Shown here: piece after piece, positions 7,926 through 16,851 of the stretch | How the letters are laid out: each line of letters opens with the position of its first letter | Position numbering within the stretch: the first letter of the stretch is position 1 | Assembly: GCA_004557545.1 (NCBI GenBank) | Contig: SFGV01000007.1 | Span: 1 to 54,712 of the forward strand | Source of the DNA: Succinatimonas hippei | GTDB taxonomy: Bacteria > Pseudomonadota > Gammaproteobacteria > Enterobacterales > Succinivibrionaceae | DNA length: 54,712 nt | Direction of reading: 5' to 3' | The notes under the pieces: model-generated | Told to the model about the DNA's origin: nothing | The model's input: only the letters and a program-made list of their open reading frames with translations | Databases searched by the model: none | Program-made: the position numbers and the translations under genes

Positions 7926-8768
7926 GAATGACTCCTATGAAAGATCTTGAAAAAATCTGAGGTCCCGTGTCGATGCCTTAAGGCGGCATTCCCGGGTCCC
8001 GCTCAACATTGTTATTTTGACATCCTCAGCCGTGAAATTATGGGAGCCAGCCTGCGATCCTCGTAAAACCGCGTTCTGATCCTCAAATATCCATACCTCA
8101 GTACAAGGCATACGGCGAGTTGTAAGGGGTTAAATCACGCCCTTATCCAAAACATCTGCATTATAGCATTCTGAGGCGCGCATAGACCTTGAAAAAGCGT
8201 CCAACCCGTTGACATACAAACATGAATTTAACAATTGTGAGCACTTAACAGAGCTTTTGTGCCTTCATCTGGTGCCATACATTCATCTGTTGTCGCACTG
8301 CGATATAAAAGCGTTCCATTTTTTTGTTTAGCGCGACCATCCTTCAGTGTGAGCCTGTCCGTCCATCTACTTTGCCCGAGTGCTTCAGATAATGCCGGAC
8401 ACAGGCAAAAATCAGAATTGTCAGCTGACCTGGCATGACGGTGTTAAGGCCGTCATGCTTGACGAACTCAACGGTATCAGAGCCGCTTAATTTTGTTTCG
8501 GCTGCTTCGCTTCCTGAGCTTTCATTTCCGCCTTCTCGGCTTCCCAGATCTTCTCGTGCTCCCGCGCCAGTTTAAAGCTGAATAATCAAACCCGTCTGAT
8601 TTCAGGCAGGGCGATGCATCGCATGGCTGTCTAGTTGAAAGGAAGCGTGTGGGATTACTGGGATGCAAATAACTCACTGGCGTTTCTGGCGTTTGAATGG
8701 TGTTTGTCCCAGGAGCGTTGTCGCGACCAGGCGCCGGATCCCTGTATACTCTTAACGCCAACAACGAA
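7926..8768. other. Long intergenic region between mdh and acnB with possible gene relics
   Basis: On the minus strand an extended -10 (TGC-TATAAT, 8165-8160) could start mdh with a leader of about 235 nt. The rest holds only short open frames without starts or ribosome sites. One minus frame ends at about 8489 in EAKQPKQN; another ends near 8351 after VRHYLKHSGK. A short plus frame (8392-8490) runs against them. They read like protein fragments, so decayed genes are possible, but I can name none of them. Confidence 0.4.
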
Positions 8769-8798
8769 GCAGGCCGGGATCATCTGATCCCGGCCTGC
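8769..8798 (-). terminator. Strong stem-loop after acnB, probable terminator
   Basis: A perfect 14-bp inverted repeat (GCAGGCCGGGATCA and its complement, 2-bp centre) lies 30 bp after the acnB stop. The T tract that follows on the minus strand is poor (TTCGTTGTT), so termination is likely but not certain. Confidence 0.55.
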
Positions 8799-8827
8799 GC
8801 GCGTTTGCCATCAGGCTTTATAGAAGG

Positions 8828-11380
8828 TTATTTCTTTGAGAAATCCAGCAGAGTGTAGATCTCACCCTCTTTGCCATTTAAGCAGGCGGTATTCTCAAAA
8901 TACTCCTCTTTTGTAGGAAGTCTTCCAAGCTTCGCGCTCACTGCCGCGAGCTCGGCTGAGCCTAAATAGCAGTTTGCCCCGTTACCAAGGCGGTTGGGGA
9001 AATTTCTGGTGGAGGTTGAGATAACCGTGGCGTTATCCCTCACTCTCGCCTGGTTGCCCATGCACAGCGAGCAGCCCGGGATCTCGATGCGCGCGCCCGC
9101 CTTGCAGAAGATCGGGAATAAGCCCTCATCTGAAAGCTCAGAGCGATCCATGCGGGTAGGCGGGGTGAGCCAGAGTCTTGAGGGAGCCTCAGCCTTCATT
9201 CCGTTTAATATCGCCGCGGCGGCGCGGTAATGACCGATATTGGTCATGCACGAGCCGATGAATACTTCATCTATATGAGTACCAGAGACCTCAGATAGGG
9301 TCTTGGCGTCATCAGGATCGTTAGGGCAGCAGACTATAGGCTCATCGATCTTCGAGCAGTCAATCTCAAGCACCGCCTTGTAGCTGCAGTCGGGATCAGC
9401 CTCGATAAGCTCCGGCCTGTCAAGCCAGTCCTGCATGGCCTTAATGCGCGCCCTGAGCGCGTCGGCGCTCTCATATCCGTCTTCTATCATCGACTGCAAA
9501 AGCGCGATGTTCGAGCGCAGGTAGGTTTCAACGCTCTTTTGTGACAGCCTTACCGAGCAGGCGGCGGCCGAGCGCTCGGCCGAGGCGTCTGCAAGCTCGA
9601 AGGCGTGCTCCACGCTCAGATCCTCAAGCCCCTCAATCTCGATTATTTTGCCTGAGAAGACATTGACCTTGTTCTTTTTAGGAACGGTAAGCAGGCCCTG
9701 CTTTATGGCAAAGTACGGAATGGCGTGCACCAGATCGCGCAGGGTTATGCCGGGCTTGCGCTTACCCTTAAACCTCACCAGCACCGACTCGGGCATATCA
9801 AGCGGCATGCTTCCGGTGGCCGCGGCGAAGGCCACAAGGCCAGAGCCTGCCGGGAAAGAGATGCCAAGCGGCATTCTGGTGTGCGAGTCACCGCCGGTAC
9901 CCACCGTGTCAGGCAGGCACATGCGGTTGAGCCAGGAGTGGATCACACCATCCCCCGGGCGCAGCGCGACACCGCCGCGGCTTGTAAAGAACCCGGGCAG
10001 GGTCTTGTGGGTTTTGACATCAACCTTGCGCGGATAGGCCGCGGTATGGCAGAAGGACTGCATCACCAGCGGCGCCTGGAACTTAAGGCAGGCAAGATCC
10101 GAAAGCTCGTCACGGGTCATGGGTCCTGTGGTGTCCTGAGATCCAACGGTTGTGATCTTAACCTCGGCGTACTGCCCCGGGCGCAGCCCGGGCAGGCCGC
10201 AGGCGCGGCCTACAATCTTCTGGGCTCTGGTATAGCCACCCTGCGCGCTTACGGTACGCGGACGCGCGAAGATCTGATCCTCGCCCATGCCAAGCGCCTG
10301 ACGGGCTCTGGCGGTTAAGGCCTTGCCGATGATGAGGTTGATACGTCCGCCCGCGCGCACCTCGTCAAGCAGGGTCGGGGTCTTTAAGGAGAACTCGGAG
10401 AGCACTCTCCCGCTTTCATGATCGAGGATCTTTCCTTCATAGACCTTAAGATCCACGACATCCCCGCGGTTCAGTTTTGAGACATCTGCCTCAAGTGGCA
10501 GTGCGCCAGAGTCCTCAAGCGTGGTGTAGAAGATAGGCGCTATCTTGCCGCCTACCACGAATCCGCCCTCGCGCTTGTTGGGAACAGACGGAATATCGCG
10601 GCCGATGTGCCATATAAGCGAGTTCGCGGCGCTCTTGCGTGAGGAGCCGGTACCCACGACATCACCTGTAAAGAGGAGCGGGAAGCCCTTGGACTTGAGC
10701 TCTGTAATAAGCTTCAGAGGCCCGACCACACCTTCCTGATCAGGCTTTAGATCAGGTCTTGCCATCTTGAACATGGCCTTGGCGTGAAGCGGAATGTCAG
10801 GTCTTGACCAGGCGTCGGGCGCCGGTGAGAAATCATCAGTGTTGATCTCGCCTGAGACCTTGAACACGGTTAAGGTTACGCTCTCAGGAAGCTCCGGTCT
10901 TCTAGTAAACCATGAGGCCTGAGCCCAGTCGGACAAAAGCCCCTTCGCGGCCTCATTGCCGCTCTTTGACAGGGCAAGCACCTCATCAAAAGCGTCATAT
11001 ACAAGCAATGTGTCTGAAAGCGCGGCGCGGGCATTTTGCGCAAGTGAGCTCTTTAAAAGCGCCACCAGCTTTGAAACGTTATAGCCGCCCTTCATCCCGC
11101 CCAGAATTACCACCGCGTCGGCCGGGCTTATTACAGGTGAGCTTACCCTGCCGCTTGCGATGTCGTAGAGGAAATCTGCCTTGACCTTCGATGAGGGATC
11201 AACTCCCGGGTTTACGCGGTTTTCGATGAGATATCTGAGCTCCTTTTCAGATCCCTTTGGAGGATTTTTCAAGAGTTCACAAAGCTCTCTGGTCTCCTCC
11301 CCGTTCAGCGCAAGCGGCGGGACACCCAGGGCTTCACGGGATCCTTTCATGGCATAGTAATCTTTCAAATACGAAGGCAT
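8828..11380 (-). CDS. acnB: Bifunctional aconitate hydratase B / 2-methylisocitrate dehydratase
   Basis: AcnB isomerises citrate to isocitrate with a 4Fe-4S cluster. The 850-residue length and the AcnB-type order (N-terminal HEAT-like domain, swivel domain near 165-330, then the catalytic domains) fit AcnB rather than AcnA. Cluster-binding cysteines appear in FIGSCMTNIGHYR near 705 and PGCSLCMGNQARV near 770. The start ATG 11380 has a good ribosome site (GAGG). It lies 42 bp after ampD on the same strand, so some read-through from lpxC-ampD is possible. Confidence 0.97.
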   Translation of the reverse strand: MPSYLKDYYAMKGSREALGVPPLALNGEETRELCELLKNPPKGSEKELRYLIENRVNPGVDPSSKVKADFLYDIASGRVSSPVISPADAVVILGGMKGGYNVSKLVALLKSSLAQNARAALSDTLLVYDAFDEVLALSKSGNEAAKGLLSDWAQASWFTRRPELPESVTLTVFKVSGEINTDDFSPAPDAWSRPDIPLHAKAMFKMARPDLKPDQEGVVGPLKLITELKSKGFPLLFTGDVVGTGSSRKSAANSLIWHIGRDIPSVPNKREGGFVVGGKIAPIFYTTLEDSGALPLEADVSKLNRGDVVDLKVYEGKILDHESGRVLSEFSLKTPTLLDEVRAGGRINLIIGKALTARARQALGMGEDQIFARPRTVSAQGGYTRAQKIVGRACGLPGLRPGQYAEVKITTVGSQDTTGPMTRDELSDLACLKFQAPLVMQSFCHTAAYPRKVDVKTHKTLPGFFTSRGGVALRPGDGVIHSWLNRMCLPDTVGTGGDSHTRMPLGISFPAGSGLVAFAAATGSMPLDMPESVLVRFKGKRKPGITLRDLVHAIPYFAIKQGLLTVPKKNKVNVFSGKIIEIEGLEDLSVEHAFELADASAERSAAACSVRLSQKSVETYLRSNIALLQSMIEDGYESADALRARIKAMQDWLDRPELIEADPDCSYKAVLEIDCSKIDEPIVCCPNDPDDAKTLSEVSGTHIDEVFIGSCMTNIGHYRAAAAILNGMKAEAPSRLWLTPPTRMDRSELSDEGLFPIFCKAGARIEIPGCSLCMGNQARVRDNATVISTSTRNFPNRLGNGANCYLGSAELAAVSAKLGRLPTKEEYFENTACLNGKEGEIYTLLDFSKK

Positions 11381-11422
11381 GATTTTCCTCTGTTCATGTG
11401 TGTTTGTGCGTAAATTCTGCTG

Positions 11423-11971
11423 TCAGATCCCGCTTAGCGCCGCGCGTACCCTTTCCCAGTCAAACCATGGACCGGGATCGCTTTTGCGCCCCGGGGCGAC
11501 ATCGCTGTGACCCGCGAGGTTCTGCCCTATTCCGGGGTAACGGCTCTGCAGGGCCCGGATTAAGGGGATAAGACTTTCGTACTGCTCATGAGTGTATGCA
11601 CACCATGAGCATCCCTCAAGTTCGATGCCCACGCTGTAGTCATTGCACTCTTTATGACCATGCCAGGAGGAACGCCCGGCGTGCCATGCCCTGTCATTGC
11701 ACGATACGTACTGGGTTATCCTTCCGAAACGGTCGATGAAGAAATGCGATGAGCACTTAAATCCGTAAAGTCTTTTGAAATAAGGATGCTCGTTGGGATC
11801 AAGCGTGCCTGTGAAGAGTTTGTCTATATAGCCCCCGCCGAAGGAGTTTGGCGGAAGCGAAATGTAATGGATGACGATGAGACTTACAGCCTCATTCTCA
11901 GGACGGCGGTCAAACCAGGTTGTCGGGACCCTGCGTGCCCCGTCAAGCCAGCCGTCCTGTCCTATAAGCAA
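11423..11971 (-). CDS. ampD: 1,6-anhydro-N-acetylmuramyl-L-alanine amidase AmpD
   Basis: AmpD is a cytoplasmic zinc amidase that removes the stem peptide from anhydro-muropeptides during cell wall recycling. The 182-residue protein shows the amidase_2 fold with zinc ligands in LIVIHYISLPP (His near 35) and AGHSDVAPGRKSDPGPWFDW (His near 155 and Asp of KSDPG), and the family segment SVGIELEG. It begins 2 bp after the lpxC stop, so the two are probably cotranscribed. AmpD activity also tunes beta-lactamase induction in some species, but no ampC or ampR is present here. Confidence 0.95.
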   Translation of the reverse strand: MLIGQDGWLDGARRVPTTWFDRRPENEAVSLIVIHYISLPPNSFGGGYIDKLFTGTLDPNEHPYFKRLYGFKCSSHFFIDRFGRITQYVSCNDRAWHAGRSSWHGHKECNDYSVGIELEGCSWCAYTHEQYESLIPLIRALQSRYPGIGQNLAGHSDVAPGRKSDPGPWFDWERVRAALSGI

Positions 11972-11973
11972 GA

Positions 11974-12900
11974 TCAGGCCTGCAAGGGAGCGCCTTCCCT
12001 GGCGCCCAGGTACTCAATTCCGACGGCACGATCGCGCTCGAAGGTAGTGAGCTCGTAGTTGGCCGGATCGGAGAGCAGGGTGCGCAGCAGCATGTTGTTG
12101 AGCGCGTGACCGGTCTTGTAGGCCTTAAACTGCCCAAGGATAGTGTGGCCGCTCATGTAGAGATCTCCGGTAGCGTCGAGCATCTTGTGTTTTACGAACT
12201 CATCGGGGTAGCGCAGTCCCTCAGGGTTTACCACGCGGTAATCATCAAGCACCACCGCGTTATCAAGCGATCCGCCCAAAGCCAGATGATGGGAGTGCAT
12301 GAACTCGACATCCTTCATAAAGCAGAAAGTGCGGGCTCTTGAGACATGCTCGGCGAAGGCCCGGCCTGAAAAGCGGTAGGCAAAGTGCTGCAGCGCCGGA
12401 TCCATCGCCGGATGATTAAAGCTGATCGTAAGATCCATGAGCAGTCCCGCGGCCGGGGTAAGTTCCGCCCACTTGTCGCCATCCTCGACTCTGACCTTGC
12501 GTACAACCTTGATAAACTCCTTGGGAGCGTCAAGCTCGCGGATCCCCGCCTCTGAGAGCAGGTAGATGAAAGGCTGTGAGGAGCCGTCCATCACAGGAAC
12601 CTCCGGGGCGTTGACCTCGACATGCAGATTGTCGATGCCAAGCGCGCACAGCGCGGCGGTAAGGTGCTCGACCGTTGAGATCCTGGTGCCGTCATCACTT
12701 ACAAGCGTGGTGCTCAGCTGGGTGTCGCGCACGTTATCGGCGGAGCATTTGATGGAGACATGGGGATTGAGATCGGTACGGGTATACACGATCCCGGTGC
12801 CGGCCGGGGCGGGTGAGAATACCGCCTTGACCTTGGTGCCTGAGTGCAGACCAATCCCGATTACACTTACAGCCTTTTTTAAGGTTCTCTGTCTGACCAT
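11974..12900 (-). CDS. lpxC: UDP-3-O-acyl-N-acetylglucosamine deacetylase LpxC
   Basis: LpxC performs the first committed step of lipid A synthesis. The zinc and catalytic residues are present: TVEHLTAAL (His 79) and HKMLDATGDL near 237, plus a final catalytic His in TGHALNN near 265. A TTG at 12912 would add MGFQ, but LpxC proteins begin M-(I/V)-(K/R)-Q-R-T-L-K, so I use ATG 12900. The gene closes the dcw cluster, as in E. coli, and appears to have its own promoter. Confidence 0.97.
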   Translation of the reverse strand: MVRQRTLKKAVSVIGIGLHSGTKVKAVFSPAPAGTGIVYTRTDLNPHVSIKCSADNVRDTQLSTTLVSDDGTRISTVEHLTAALCALGIDNLHVEVNAPEVPVMDGSSQPFIYLLSEAGIRELDAPKEFIKVVRKVRVEDGDKWAELTPAAGLLMDLTISFNHPAMDPALQHFAYRFSGRAFAEHVSRARTFCFMKDVEFMHSHHLALGGSLDNAVVLDDYRVVNPEGLRYPDEFVKHKMLDATGDLYMSGHTILGQFKAYKTGHALNNMLLRTLLSDPANYELTTFERDRAVGIEYLGAREGAPLQA

Positions 12901-12937
12901 TTGAAAGCCCAAGCCTCCATCTGAAGATTACGGGCGC

Positions 12938-12943
12938 ATTCTA
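12938..12943 (-). promoter_or_regulatory. Candidate extended -10 promoter of lpxC
   Basis: The minus strand reads TGG-TAGAAT about 38 bp upstream of the lpxC start. No good -35 is present, so this rests on the extended -10 only. Confidence 0.4.
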
Positions 12944-13006
12944 CCACACGAAAAATCCCGGTGGCACAGCATAGAATTAGAGCCGTTCCGGCTTACGATA
13001 CACGAA

Positions 13007-13035
13007 AGCCTTCCGGCTTATACAGCCGGAAGGCT
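13007..13035 (-). terminator. Stem-loop after ftsZ, probable terminator
   Basis: A perfect 11-bp stem (AGCCTTCCGGC / GCCGGAAGGCT, 7-nt loop) lies about 40 bp after the ftsZ stop. The T tract after it on the minus strand is short (TTTCGTG). Confidence 0.6.
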
Positions 13036-13074
13036 CTTTGATGTCAGTAAAAACTGAGGATTTTTCGCGTTTCC

Positions 13075-14430
13075 TTATTCTGACTTGTTGCGGATGATCG
13101 GCGGGAGATCCCAAAGTCCTGAATCATCATCGCTCTTGGTGCCGCCAACCGGAAGCTCGGTAGGCTGCTCGCGCTCACCCTGGGTTGAGAAGCCCATCGC
13201 CGGCGGAATTGAGGTATTGCCAAGATCCACATTCTCAATGCGGCTCTGCTGCACTCCCACCGTAAAAGGCGACTTGGGAGCCTGCGCCTGACCCAGCCCC
13301 TGCGGCCTGTTCTGACCGATGCCGCGGGAGGTCATGGTGTTGAAGAAGCCTTTTTCGTTGATCTTCTCGTAATCGGCACGGCTTAACTCATTTGAGCGGC
13401 CGGTGCGGGCGGCGTTCTCCTGAGGATTGCTGTCAGAGGCGCTGATGCCGGTGATGAGAATGGTAATTGAGATCTCATCCTCCGCAAGAGCGTCATCAAA
13501 GATAAGACCGAACTTGCAGTCAGCCTCTTCATCAGCGTAGGCCTGAACGGCGGACATAACATCGGTCCACTTTGATATAGGGAAGTTAGGATTGGTACGC
13601 ACGTTGACGAGCAGACCCGCCGCCGAGGAGATATCCACAGGCTCGATAAGAGGCGAGTGAATGGCGCGCTCTACTGCGTCCTCCACGAAGTTGGCTCCCT
13701 TGCCATTGCCGTTTCCGATCATGGCGTGACCACGGCCGCGCATTACGGTCTGGACATCGGCGAAGTCGAGGTTGATGTAACCTACGTGGGTAATTGAATC
13801 GGTAATGCCCTTGACGGCGTTTAACAGAACGTCATTGGCCTCATTAAAGGCGCTGATGATTGAGATGTTGGCGCCCAGGTTCTTGAGCAGCTTGTCATTG
13901 TCAATCACGATTAGCGAGTCAACGTGCTTTGAGAGCTCGGTAATTCCTGACTCGGCGTTGACCATGTGGCGCTTACCCTCAAAACGGAAAGGCTTGGTCA
14001 CCACGGCTACGGTAAGAGCGCCGGTCTCGCGGGCGATTTCGGCGATGATTGGAGCGGCTCCGGTACCGGTGCCGCCGCCCATGCCGGCGGTGATGAACAC
14101 CATGTCAGAACCCTGCAAGAGCTTCTTGACATCATCGCGGCTCTCTTCGGCTGCCTTGCGGCCCTTGTTAGGATCGCATCCGGCGCCAAGACCGCCTGTC
14201 AGCTTGACACCGATCTGAACCTTGCACTGGGCGTTGGTCTTCTGCAACGCCTGAGAATCAGTGTTGATGGCGATGAACTCGACTCCCGAGATGCTTTCGT
14301 TGATCATGTGCTGCAGCGCGTTTCCGCCGCCGCCGCCAATCCCAAGGACACGGATCTTGCAGTGGCTGGACGGCTGGATGTTCTGGTCCGGGGAGCTGTC
14401 TGATACCGACTCTACTCGAAAATCACTCAT
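13075..14430 (-). CDS. ftsZ: Cell division GTPase FtsZ
   Basis: FtsZ polymerises into the cytokinetic ring. The 451-residue protein has the GTP-binding glycines IGGGGGNALQ near 33, the tubulin signature GGGTGTGAAP near 122, the T7 synergy loop NLDFADV near 220, a long variable linker (about 330-435) and the C-terminal conserved peptide DLPPIIRN, which contacts FtsA and ZipA. The linker is longer than in E. coli (383 residues in total). It lies downstream of ftsA but is separated from it by a small terminator and a promoter. Confidence 0.99.
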   Translation of the reverse strand: MSDFRVESVSDSSPDQNIQPSSHCKIRVLGIGGGGGNALQHMINESISGVEFIAINTDSQALQKTNAQCKVQIGVKLTGGLGAGCDPNKGRKAAEESRDDVKKLLQGSDMVFITAGMGGGTGTGAAPIIAEIARETGALTVAVVTKPFRFEGKRHMVNAESGITELSKHVDSLIVIDNDKLLKNLGANISIISAFNEANDVLLNAVKGITDSITHVGYINLDFADVQTVMRGRGHAMIGNGNGKGANFVEDAVERAIHSPLIEPVDISSAAGLLVNVRTNPNFPISKWTDVMSAVQAYADEEADCKFGLIFDDALAEDEISITILITGISASDSNPQENAARTGRSNELSRADYEKINEKGFFNTMTSRGIGQNRPQGLGQAQAPKSPFTVGVQQSRIENVDLGNTSIPPAMGFSTQGEREQPTELPVGGTKSDDDSGLWDLPPIIRNKSE

Positions 14431-14485
14431 TTTTTATCTCTCTTAGAAAAGCTTTCCTGCGCGCTTTTAATGGATTTGATTTTAC

Positions 14486-14491
14486 ATTATA
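14486..14491 (-). promoter_or_regulatory. Candidate ftsZ promoter (-10 TATAAT)
   Basis: A consensus TATAAT on the minus strand lies about 55 bp upstream of the ftsZ ATG, just after a hairpin with a U tract. The -35 is poor. Confidence 0.5.
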
Positions 14492-14505
14492 CGCATGCTA
14501 AAGCG

Positions 14506-14531
14506 AAAAAAAACCAAACCTTGTAAGGTTT
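14506..14531 (-). terminator. Small hairpin with U8 between ftsA and ftsZ
   Basis: AAACCTT-gt-AAGGTTT is followed on the minus strand by GG and eight T. The stem is short and AT-rich, so it probably weakens rather than stops transcription from ftsA into ftsZ. Confidence 0.5.
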
Positions 14532-14589
14532 TACGCTCAATGTGCGTACGCTGTCAGGTTTTCATGGCATATTTGCGCAAAAGAACCCC

Positions 14590-15978
14590 CTAAAGCTCGT
14601 TCTTAACCCAGCTGTTGAGCTTGCTCAGGAAGCTGCGCACGCCGCCCTCGGTCTCATCGCGCACGCTCTGCTCCTTCTGCTGGTGCAGCCTTAAGCTGTA
14701 GCCCTGTCTTAAAAGTCCGATGCACACGGCTCTGTCGGGGGTCGCCATCTTCTGCACGTCAGCCGGGCTTATTCCCACAAGACCGCGTGAGGTACCGACA
14801 CGGATCTTGACGCTGTTCTGCCCGCTCTGGTAGCCGCCGAAGGCCTGAGCGGTATTGGTGTTTAAAAGCACCTTGTCTATATTGCGCGTCATCGCCACGC
14901 CGCCCGTGAGCACAAAGCCCGCGGCGAGGTTTATCGAGCGCTCGGGCATGCCGTCCACAAAGTGCTGGATGCGATCCTCAACCAGCCTGAAGATATTGCT
15001 CAGGTTGCTGTATATGACCGATGCCAGATCAGCTGTATTGATCTCGCGCCTTGATCCCTCATTGCCCGGCTCCCCGGGATAGGTCACCGCGGTATTGATC
15101 TCGGTCTCTGTCAGATAGCGCGGATCGGCAGAGCCGTATTTGATCTTAAGCTCCTCGGCGATGCTCATCGGCAGCCCGAAGGTTCTGGCAATCGACGCCG
15201 TGATGGTGTTACCACCGTCATCAAGCCCGAAGGAGAATTTAAGGCGCTTGTTGTCATATACCGCGACATTTACGGTTCCGCCGCCAATATCGATAAGGCA
15301 GACGCCAATTTCCTTCTCACCCTCGGTCAGCACCGAGTCCGCCGCGGCGATGCCGCTGTAGACAAAGCTGCTGGCTCTGAAATCAGCGCCCAGCTGGGAG
15401 AGCACGTTTCTTACGTTTATTTCATGGGCGCGGCGCAGGCCTATCACGTGAACCGAGACCTGCAGGCGCTTGGCGTACTGGCCTACCGGGTTTTGCACCT
15501 CGTTTGAAGTTTCGGTGATGTAGTTCTGCTGGATGGTGTGAATGATGTCAAATTCGGATTCGCTAAACTGCACCGCGGCGCGGGCGTTTTCAATAGCCCG
15601 GTCCTTGTCCGCCTCGGTGACTATGCTGTTTTGTACCGTGGAGCTGCCCTGCTCATTGCATGACTCGATAAAGCAGCCCGGAACCCCGACCACACAGTTT
15701 CTCAGATTGAAGTTGTACTGGCTGATGAATTTCTCAACCATGTTGGTCAGAACCTTGCTCAGCTCGCCGATATCCGTCACGGCCCCGTGTCTTACGCCCT
15801 GAGAGTACTGCTCAAGGTAGCCCAGCACGGTCACCATGCCGCGCTCGTCTACCTGACCGGCGCACAGCCTGATTTTGGAGGAGCCGATATCAAGCGCGAA
15901 AAGCACATCACCTGCCGCCATGCCCTGATTTCCCTGAGATTTCTGGCGTTTGTCATCGTTTCTGAATATTTTTAACAC
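14590..15978 (-). CDS. ftsA: Cell division protein FtsA
   Basis: FtsA is an actin-like ATPase that tethers FtsZ to the membrane and recruits later divisome proteins. The 462-residue protein has the ATPase phosphate-1 motif FALDIGSSKIRL near 27, phosphate-2 ICLIDIGGGTVNV near 220 and the adenosine motif VLTGGVA near 345. It ends in a Lys-rich amphipathic membrane helix (SFLSKLNSWVKNEL). The N-terminus has about 20 extra residues over E. coli FtsA. It overlaps ftsQ by 26 bp. Confidence 0.98.
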   Translation of the reverse strand: MLKIFRNDDKRQKSQGNQGMAAGDVLFALDIGSSKIRLCAGQVDERGMVTVLGYLEQYSQGVRHGAVTDIGELSKVLTNMVEKFISQYNFNLRNCVVGVPGCFIESCNEQGSSTVQNSIVTEADKDRAIENARAAVQFSESEFDIIHTIQQNYITETSNEVQNPVGQYAKRLQVSVHVIGLRRAHEINVRNVLSQLGADFRASSFVYSGIAAADSVLTEGEKEIGVCLIDIGGGTVNVAVYDNKRLKFSFGLDDGGNTITASIARTFGLPMSIAEELKIKYGSADPRYLTETEINTAVTYPGEPGNEGSRREINTADLASVIYSNLSNIFRLVEDRIQHFVDGMPERSINLAAGFVLTGGVAMTRNIDKVLLNTNTAQAFGGYQSGQNSVKIRVGTSRGLVGISPADVQKMATPDRAVCIGLLRQGYSLRLHQQKEQSVRDETEGGVRSFLSKLNSWVKNEL

Positions 15979-16834
15979 TCTGCTTTCCTCCGCCCCTGAC
16001 CGGTGCCGCGTCCGCGGGCACAGGGGATGGCGCTGTTCCGTCTGAGGGTTTGTGATTGTTTATCTGTCCATTCTGGATCGGGGCAGTCTCATTCTGATCC
16101 TGCGTCTCGTCTTTTTTGCGGCCTACCGCGAAACCGACGTCATAGCGCAAATCCACATAATCAGTGCTCGCAAGATCGATCCCCGCTCCCGGCAGGGCTC
16201 TTAAAAAGCGCGACAGCCTGAAGGACGCGCGCTCGCGGCCCCTTCCCAGGATCAGACGAACTCCGTTTGACAGCGTAAGTGTATAGCATCTTACCTGATC
16301 AAGGTATAACGCCACCATCTGCAGCCCGCTGCCCCGCAAAACCTTTATAAAGTCAACCGCACTGCGGTAAACCTCGGGAGCGAGGTTGTCGCGAAAGGCC
16401 CCGAGCCGCACCAGAGGCTCTGAAAAGCCTTTGAGGTTCGGGTAAAACACCGCCGCCGCCCTCGCGTCATAAAGCCCGCGGTCATTCCAGTACGCGGCTG
16501 GCACATGCTCAACTACCGATACGATTATGGTATCAGGCATTTTCTTGCGCACGACCACCCGGTCAGCCCAGGGGTTGTCAAGTATGGCCGCGCGCACCTT
16601 TGAGACATCCACCGCGGCGATATTACGCCCTCCGGCGATGCGCCCCACCGTGTCGGCGATCCCGCGGCGCGTAAGGTGGGTAAGCGCTCCGTCTATCTGA
16701 ACTGCCCTTACCGGGAGCGACTTGCCGCTCTCTAAAAACGAGGTGAGGATCGAGTTGAAATTCCAGAGCACGAAGCCTACGGTGACCACAAAAAGCAGTC
16801 CCGCTATCAGATGTCCCCTGGTCTGATGCTTCAC
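15953..16834 (-). CDS. ftsQ: Cell division protein FtsQ
   Basis: FtsQ is a bitopic inner membrane protein bridging the FtsZ ring and the FtsWI synthase. The 293-residue product has a short cytoplasmic tail, one membrane helix (about residues 8-27), a POTRA domain starting at LPVRAVQIDGALTHLTRRGI, and a beta domain (RLGAFRDNLAPEVY and FRLSRFLRALPGAGIDLAS). The C-terminal 50 residues are a Lys/Gln/Pro-rich tail not typical of E. coli FtsQ. It follows murC directly, with no ddl gene between them. Confidence 0.95.
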   Translation of the reverse strand: MKHQTRGHLIAGLLFVVTVGFVLWNFNSILTSFLESGKSLPVRAVQIDGALTHLTRRGIADTVGRIAGGRNIAAVDVSKVRAAILDNPWADRVVVRKKMPDTIIVSVVEHVPAAYWNDRGLYDARAAAVFYPNLKGFSEPLVRLGAFRDNLAPEVYRSAVDFIKVLRGSGLQMVALYLDQVRCYTLTLSNGVRLILGRGRERASFRLSRFLRALPGAGIDLASTDYVDLRYDVGFAVGRKKDETQDQNETAPIQNGQINNHKPSDGTAPSPVPADAAPVRGGGKQSVKNIQKR

Positions 16835-16851
16835 CTCAAACTCTCCGTCTC

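Noticed and set aside
8522..8764. 80-codon minus-strand frame downstream of acnB
   Set aside because: No ribosome site, low-complexity Arg/Pro/Ser composition and other frames in the same DNA look more protein-like.
9725..10318. 197-codon plus-strand frame antisense to acnB
   Set aside because: Long antisense frames are expected opposite GC-rich genes with this codon use; no ribosome site or domain.
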